From Bradyrhizobium sp. AUGA SZCCT0176 (GTDB lineage: Bacteria > Pseudomonadota > Alphaproteobacteria > Rhizobiales > Xanthobacteraceae), in the NCBI RefSeq assembly GCF_018130145.1, contig NZ_JAFCMB010000016.1, positions 1 to 64,000 of the forward strand: a stretch of DNA of 64,000 bases, in the 5' to 3' direction. The notes beneath the pieces were generated by a model, which ran no database searches, was not told the origin of the DNA, and saw nothing but the letters and a program-made list of their open reading frames with translations. This document shows positions 62,753 to 64,000 of the stretch, in pieces (position 1 is the first letter of the stretch; each line of letters begins with the position of its first letter). A program made the translations under genes and the position numbers.

Positions 62753-63398
62753 ATCTGGCGCTCCTCGCGCTTGCACATCCATGCAGGAACCTTTCAACGC
62801 TGGCCTTGACGCGGTCGGCGGCTGACCCGTTCTGGCTCGTCACGGGATTCAGCATCAATGCCTGGTAGAGCGGCTCCCTCAGCAGTCCCATCAATTGCTC
62901 CGCGCATACCTGCGCGTCAGATATCGACAGGATCCCTCTTTCATTGGTGTCCGACAGAAACTCCCGCAGCCTCCGTGTGACGATCTCCGACCCTGCCTCG
63001 TACACCCGCTTCTTGAGAGAAGGGTTGCGCGCACCTTCGGCCATCATCATCCGGATGAACCCGACCAGGGTGGTCGAATACTCTCGCGAGGCAACGAGTC
63101 CGAAGGCGACAAGGGTATCGCGTACATCGTCAAGGGTATTTGGACGTACCCTCCTCACCAATGGCTGCGATATGAACAGGGCTTCGTGCTCGGCAACCGC
63201 GACGACGAGATCGTCGATACTTTCGAATGCCGACCAGATATCTTCTTGCGAATATCCGCTTCGATGAAAAATTCCATTGAGGTCGGCGAGCGTATCGCAG
63301 GGATCAGCGAGCGTCCCGCTGATCGCCGACACGATGTCGGAGCGAATGTCCGGCCTCGATTCAGCATTATTCGCTCGAGCAGACGCGGGACGTCTCAT
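62736..63398 (-). CDS. TetR/AcrR-family regulator
   Basis: 220 aa with AAGGAG upstream of the ATG. N-terminal HTH, somewhat divergent: LADLNGIFHRSGYSQEDIWS and AFESIDDLVVAVAEHEA; the C-terminal domain contains LVGFIRMMMAEGARNPSLKK, an AefR-like pattern. It begins 1 nt after the stop of the efflux-pump gene and overlaps the chimera, so the three form an operon in which it probably represses the pump. Confidence 0.8.
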   Translation of the reverse strand: MRRPASARANNAESRPDIRSDIVSAISGTLADPCDTLADLNGIFHRSGYSQEDIWSAFESIDDLVVAVAEHEALFISQPLVRRVRPNTLDDVRDTLVAFGLVASREYSTTLVGFIRMMMAEGARNPSLKKRVYEAGSEIVTRRLREFLSDTNERGILSISDAQVCAEQLMGLLREPLYQALMLNPVTSQNGSAADRVKASVERFLHGCASARSARYERTI

Positions 63399-63399
63399 G

Positions 63400-64000
63400 T
63401 TACGGCTCCTTGCTCAGGGATGACTGCGCCGCGTGCGCTTTCGCGTAGCGGTGGAATCCGATCTTGATGGAGACCAGCACCGGCGCGGCGATGACGAAAA
63501 GCAACGCGACGGCATTGAACGCGGTGTCGAAGGCGATCACGGTGGACTGACCGGTGACGGCCCTGCCCAGCAGGCTCGTGGCAGCCCGGCTGGCGGCCAC
63601 GGCGTCCATTCCCCGCGCCGCGAGCATGGCTGTCATCGCCGTCAACCGCTCGCTGACCGCAGGAACGCCCGCGGTGACGCTGGCGCCGAGCACCGCAACA
63701 TTGCCCGCGACGTTATGGTCGATCAGTGTCTGCAGTCCGGCTACCCCCATCAGACCGCCAAGCTGGCGACCCGCATTGAAGAGACCGATGCCGGACGCAC
63801 GTTTGTGGTCATTGAGATTGCTGAAAGCGATCAGCGTGATGGACAGAAACAGGAAGCCAAGGCCCAGGCCGCGCAACAGGATGGCCGCCATCATGTCGTG
63901 CGCGCCGCTTTCGCTGGTCGAGCCGGACAGCATCCACATCGCAATCATGATCATCAGGATCCCAAAGGGCACCGTCGCGACCGGAGGAACGCGGCGGGCC
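63400..64000 (-). CDS. DHA2/EmrB-type multidrug efflux permease (C-terminal part)
   Basis: About 200 codons, open to the right edge, so the N terminus is outside. Membrane helices and the family pattern (LLRGLGLGFLFLSITLIAFS; FNAGRQLGGLMGVAGLQTLI; TAFNAVALLFVIAAPVLVSI) fit the last helices of a 14-span major facilitator drug:H+ antiporter. The large loop between helices 13 and 14 (AVSERLTAMTAMLAARGMDA) is typical of EmrB. Probably controlled by the TetR gene that follows. Confidence 0.85.
   Translation of the reverse strand, partial: ARRVPPVATVPFGILMIMIAMWMLSGSTSESGAHDMMAAILLRGLGLGFLFLSITLIAFSNLNDHKRASGIGLFNAGRQLGGLMGVAGLQTLIDHNVAGNVAVLGASVTAGVPAVSERLTAMTAMLAARGMDAVAASRAATSLLGRAVTGQSTVIAFDTAFNAVALLFVIAAPVLVSIKIGFHRYAKAHAAQSSLSKEP

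Overview
The window looks like chromosomal DNA of a high-GC alphaproteobacterium of the Bradyrhizobium/Rhodopseudomonas group (Nitrobacteraceae). This rests on the overall gene content, on recognisable dispersed palindromic repeats of that group, and on 1-380, which matches a multicopy Bradyrhizobium intergenic element as I remember it. I ran no searches; family calls come from motifs read in the translations.

Layout. 1-2.3 kb: dispersed repeat, the NHEJ protein Ku, a Lys-rich DUF6496-type protein and a PtsN-like EIIA protein. 2.4-10.7 kb (minus strand): a complete high-affinity K+ system. It begins with three tiny membrane peptides (27, 29 and 31 aa, the second being KdpF), followed by kdpA-B-C and the sensor pair kdpD-E. 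11.1-15.7 kb: small unknown proteins, a CorA-type Mg2+ channel, a LysM/Ig-like envelope protein and a membrane protein with a cyclic-nucleotide-binding domain. 15.9-28.5 kb: a formate dehydrogenase and molybdenum-cofactor block with an fdsG-fdsB fusion, fdsA, a TusA-like protein, moeA, mobB, fdhD and mobA. It also holds an FAD monooxygenase of the 6-hydroxynicotinate type, a MoeA fused to a periplasmic-binding-protein-like domain, and a third MoeA-like protein. 28.7-32.2 kb: three orphan solute-binding proteins (Liv, TAXI and Bug types).

32.3-41.6 kb: a tRNA-Ile(CAU) gene whose last 47 nt are repeated exactly at 41563-41609. These copies bracket a 9.2-kb island with two tandem paralogous autotransporters, one of them frameshifted, and a TIGR03032-type protein. 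No integrase is visible. 41.7-42.5 kb holds a decayed small gene and a secreted SnoaL/NTF2-like protein.

43.0-55.3 kb is an amide/urea nitrogen-scavenging locus. On the minus strand an ABC transporter of the urea/short-chain-amide type (urtABCDE) is followed by formamidase fmdA, fmdB and aliphatic amidase amiE. Transcribed divergently is a histidine kinase whose sensor part is a whole NCS1-like permease, overlapping a LuxR-type response regulator gene; a sigma-54-type promoter lies in front of the kinase gene. The likely scheme is: sense a nitrogenous solute, import amides or urea, and release ammonia.

55.6-64 kb: an AT-rich secreted orphan protein; alanine dehydrogenase divergent from an Lrp-type regulator with a palindromic operator; an operon of aroE, an amidohydrolase and a binding protein; and, at the right edge, the end of a DHA2-type efflux pump followed by a TetR regulator and a chimeric protein joining a WWHRF-type domain to a TetR ligand-binding domain without HTH.
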